A stretch of DNA of 15,366 nt, taken from contig CBDULQ010000068.1 of assembly GCA_965368115.1 (NCBI GenBank), positions 1 to 15,366 of the forward strand. The letters are read 5' to 3'. Below, piece by piece: positions 14,129-15,366 of the stretch (position 1 is the first letter of the stretch; the number at the start of each line of letters is the position of its first letter). Source of the stretch: CBDULQ01 sp965368115. Lineage in GTDB: Bacteria > Pseudomonadota > Gammaproteobacteria > SZUA-229. The notes beneath the pieces were generated by a model. The model was not told where the DNA came from and made no database searches. It saw only the letters and a program-made list of their open reading frames with translations. A program made the position numbers and the translations under genes.

Positions 14129-14494
14129 TTAATCCTGGTCAAGTCCAAGTTCTTTCTGCTTTTTTTTGCTCAGGCCCAGGGAAACAATACGGTGGGACTC
14201 CTTGATGTAGTGCCTGAGTGCCTCTTCCGTGTCCGCGGTTATTTCGTGCTGCTGTATCCATTTCATCCCTCTCGAAGCCAGATAGGGTGCCGGCCTGTAA
14301 CCCGGCTCGTCGCGCAGAAACTCGTAATCCGTGTCGGAGGTCTTGAACGTGACCGCCGGGCCGGTCGACTTGTCCCAGCCGCCGATGGCGAATACCTTGC
14401 CGCCGACTTTCCACACATGAGCACCGCCCCACTGAATAACGTAGGTGGTGGCAGGTAAGGATGCACAAAAGTCGTTGTACTCTTCGTAGGTCAT
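14129..14494 (-). CDS. MmcQ/YjbR-family protein
   Basis: This 121-residue protein has the MmcQ/YjbR pattern: an N-terminal helix (YEEYNDFCASLP), a strand with VWKVGGKVFAIGGWDK, then VTFKTSD, a Leu-rich helix, and a C-terminal WIQQHEITADTEEALRHYIKES segment followed by helices rich in Lys. YjbR folds resemble a double-wing DNA-binding shape, yet no member has a clear biochemical role. ATG 14494 has a strong CGGAGG site about nine bases upstream. An out-of-frame ATG lies just before it, at 14499 on the minus strand. It is followed by the CxCP-motif gene on the same strand, 95 bases on. Confidence 0.85.
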   Translation of the reverse strand: MTYEEYNDFCASLPATTYVIQWGGAHVWKVGGKVFAIGGWDKSTGPAVTFKTSDTDYEFLRDEPGYRPAPYLASRGMKWIQQHEITADTEEALRHYIKESHRIVSLGLSKKKQKELGLDQD

Positions 14495-14576
14495 TCCATG
14501 GGTCCTCCGGATTAAAGGTACTGAGCTGTAAAGGTTTGTTCAAGACTGAATCTGGTGAGCCTGGCCGAATGTGTTA

Positions 14577-14607
14577 AAAAGAGCCCCAGTCCGCTATGCC
14601 CTCTTTT
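14577..14607 (-). terminator. Weak candidate terminator after the P-loop kinase gene
   Basis: AAAAGAG (14577-14583) can pair with CTCTTTT (14601-14607) across a 17-base loop, and on the minus strand the second arm runs into further T residues. The stem is only seven pairs and AT-rich. It lies downstream of the kinase gene and upstream of the MmcQ-type gene, a sensible place for an end of transcription. Confidence 0.25.
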
Positions 14608-14610
14608 ATA

Positions 14611-14647
14611 CGTCACTCCCACGAAAGCGGGAATCCAGTAATGATGG
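14611..14647 (-). repeat. Single arm of the dispersed CCCGC/GCGGG repeat
   Basis: This stretch opens CGTCACTCCC and runs through GCGGGAATCCAGT. It closely matches the reverse complement of the right arm at 11797-11826, including the bases beyond the core (CCAGTAATGATGG against CCAGTGATGGTG). The intact partner arm is missing here, so it is a solo or decayed copy of the element at 11739-11826. Confidence 0.75.
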
Positions 14648-14661
14648 CTTAAACGCCAATG

Positions 14662-15156
14662 TTACGCATCTCGCACCACAACCCGAATATTAAACCCTTC
14701 GCTTTCCTCCGGCGCCTGAAAATACTGCGTCACTTCGTGAAACATGGCCTCCGTATCAAAAGCCGCCCTTTCCGGGCTTTCCATACGTCTTTGTTCGATT
14801 TGTTTCAGGCAGATCTCATTGCTTACATCCAGATAAATAAGCTCGTTGGGTGCGTCGGCTTCGGCGATCAGCGCCCTGAACCAGTTGCGCTGCCGGATGG
14901 TGTTGGCCGGGAAATCCATCACCACATCCGTACCCGTCTTCAATATATTCACCACATGATCTTTGACTAGAGGCTTCAGCAGGGACGAATACTGGATGTA
15001 GTCATCGAATGTCGAAATCTGATCCGGGTAGAGTTTCGATAACCACTCATCTTCGGAGATCAATACGGCATTGCGTTCCCGGGCGAGTTGCTTTGATGTT
15101 GTGGATTTTCCTGCGCCCATTTTTCCGGAGAGCAGGATGAGTGTGCCGGTTTTCAA
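14662..15156 (-). CDS. P-loop kinase-like ATPase (AAA_33 type)
   Basis: This 164-residue ATP-binding protein begins with TLILLSGKMGAGKST, a Walker A with G11, G16, K17 and S18. It continues with VLISEDEWLSKLYPD, a Walker-B-like strand DVVMDFPANT, and ELIYLDVSNEICLKQIEQRR, whose Arg-rich part resembles the lid of small-molecule kinases. This is the layout of AAA_33 / zeta-toxin-like / chloramphenicol-phosphotransferase-like kinases, which phosphorylate small molecules. The substrate is unknown. The start is TTG at 15156, supported by AAGGA about seven bases upstream; the nearby ATG at 15163 is out of frame. No antitoxin-like partner is next to it, which argues against a toxin-antitoxin role. 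Confidence 0.85.
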   Translation of the reverse strand: MKTGTLILLSGKMGAGKSTTSKQLARERNAVLISEDEWLSKLYPDQISTFDDYIQYSSLLKPLVKDHVVNILKTGTDVVMDFPANTIRQRNWFRALIAEADAPNELIYLDVSNEICLKQIEQRRMESPERAAFDTEAMFHEVTQYFQAPEESEGFNIRVVVRDA

Positions 15157-15231
15157 ATTTCATCCTTTTTATGTGTGACATCTAGCTGACCGGGTTGCGC
15201 TCAGCAACGATAAAGCGGCAGAAATCACAAT

Positions 15232-15326
15232 TCCCTCCACCTTGACGGGGGAGGGTTAGGGAGGGGGTAGAATGCTGAAATACATGACATTCGTTAAACA
15301 TTCTCACCCTCCCCCCAACCCCCTCG
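15232..15326. repeat. G-rich inverted-repeat element at the right edge
   Basis: A G-rich arm (15247-15273, GGGGGAGGGTTAGGGAGGGG then GTAGAATG) faces a C-rich arm (15290-15325, CATTCTCACCCTCCCC and on), with about 20 bases between. Read in one minus-strand frame it gives PSLTLPRQGGG, a peptide seen again and again in spurious proteobacterial ORFs, which marks it as a dispersed non-coding repeat. It fills much of the 15157-15366 stretch, where I see no gene. Confidence 0.7.
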
Positions 15327-15366
15327 GCTTGTGCTTCCTGCTTCGCTCTACCTCCTGCATCCATGC

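Noticed and set aside
14662..15156. Zeta-type toxin of a toxin-antitoxin pair
   Set aside because: The P-loop fits, but no small antitoxin gene is adjacent on either side within the window.
15182..15364. 60-residue open frame giving PSLTLPRQGGG
   Set aside because: This peptide is the translation of a dispersed non-coding repeat.

Overview
The window looks like a chromosomal piece of a Gram-negative bacterium, most likely an environmental gammaproteobacterium. Evidence is the outer-membrane two-partner secretion (TPS) transporter, three lipobox lipoproteins, a b561-type cytochrome and two classes of dispersed inverted repeat common in proteobacterial genomes. I cannot name a genus. No tRNA, rRNA, CRISPR array, transposase or phage gene was found.

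Layout. At 159-785 (+) is a diheme-type cytochrome b561 membrane protein, closed by a strong bidirectional terminator (807-839). The central block, 898-11383, is the distinctive part. It holds a poly-Gly surface-type lipoprotein with a WD40/TolB-like beta-propeller (898-2517, -), a TpsB/ShlB/FhaC-type transporter (2804-4504, +), a small multi-span membrane protein (4539-5027, +), a second poly-Gly lipoprotein with a divergent InlB-type repeat and a degenerate sugar-dehydrogenase-like propeller (5049-6650, -), and a 1508-residue TPS exoprotein (6857-11383, +). The exoprotein has a filamentous-haemagglutinin-type N-terminal secretion domain, a long repetitive beta-helix-like passenger, an alpha-helical TPR-like region and a C-terminal CHAT (caspase-clan) protease domain with an intact His/Cys pair.

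The right third, 11391-15156, is a run of minus-strand genes: a 54-residue single-span peptide, a six-cysteine lipoprotein, a DUF2007-type protein with a membrane anchor, a class I SAM methyltransferase, a small protein with an N-terminal CxCP motif, an MmcQ/YjbR-type protein and a P-loop kinase-like ATPase that starts at TTG. Dispersed repeats lie at 11739-11826, 14611-14647 and 15232-15326.

How it may work together (inference). The transporter would export the CHAT exoprotein to the cell surface, and the two beta-propeller lipoproteins, each with a poly-Gly tether after the lipidated Cys, could be surface partners. The two divergent intergenic regions that serve these four genes each carry an inverted pair of the same element (consensus A[A/G]TCGGATC followed by a T-rich run). 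I saw the exact 9-mer nowhere else in the window. This suggests one regulator for the whole module although its genes lie on both strands. A secreted or surface-tethered CHAT protease delivered by TPS is the best candidate here for an undescribed system.
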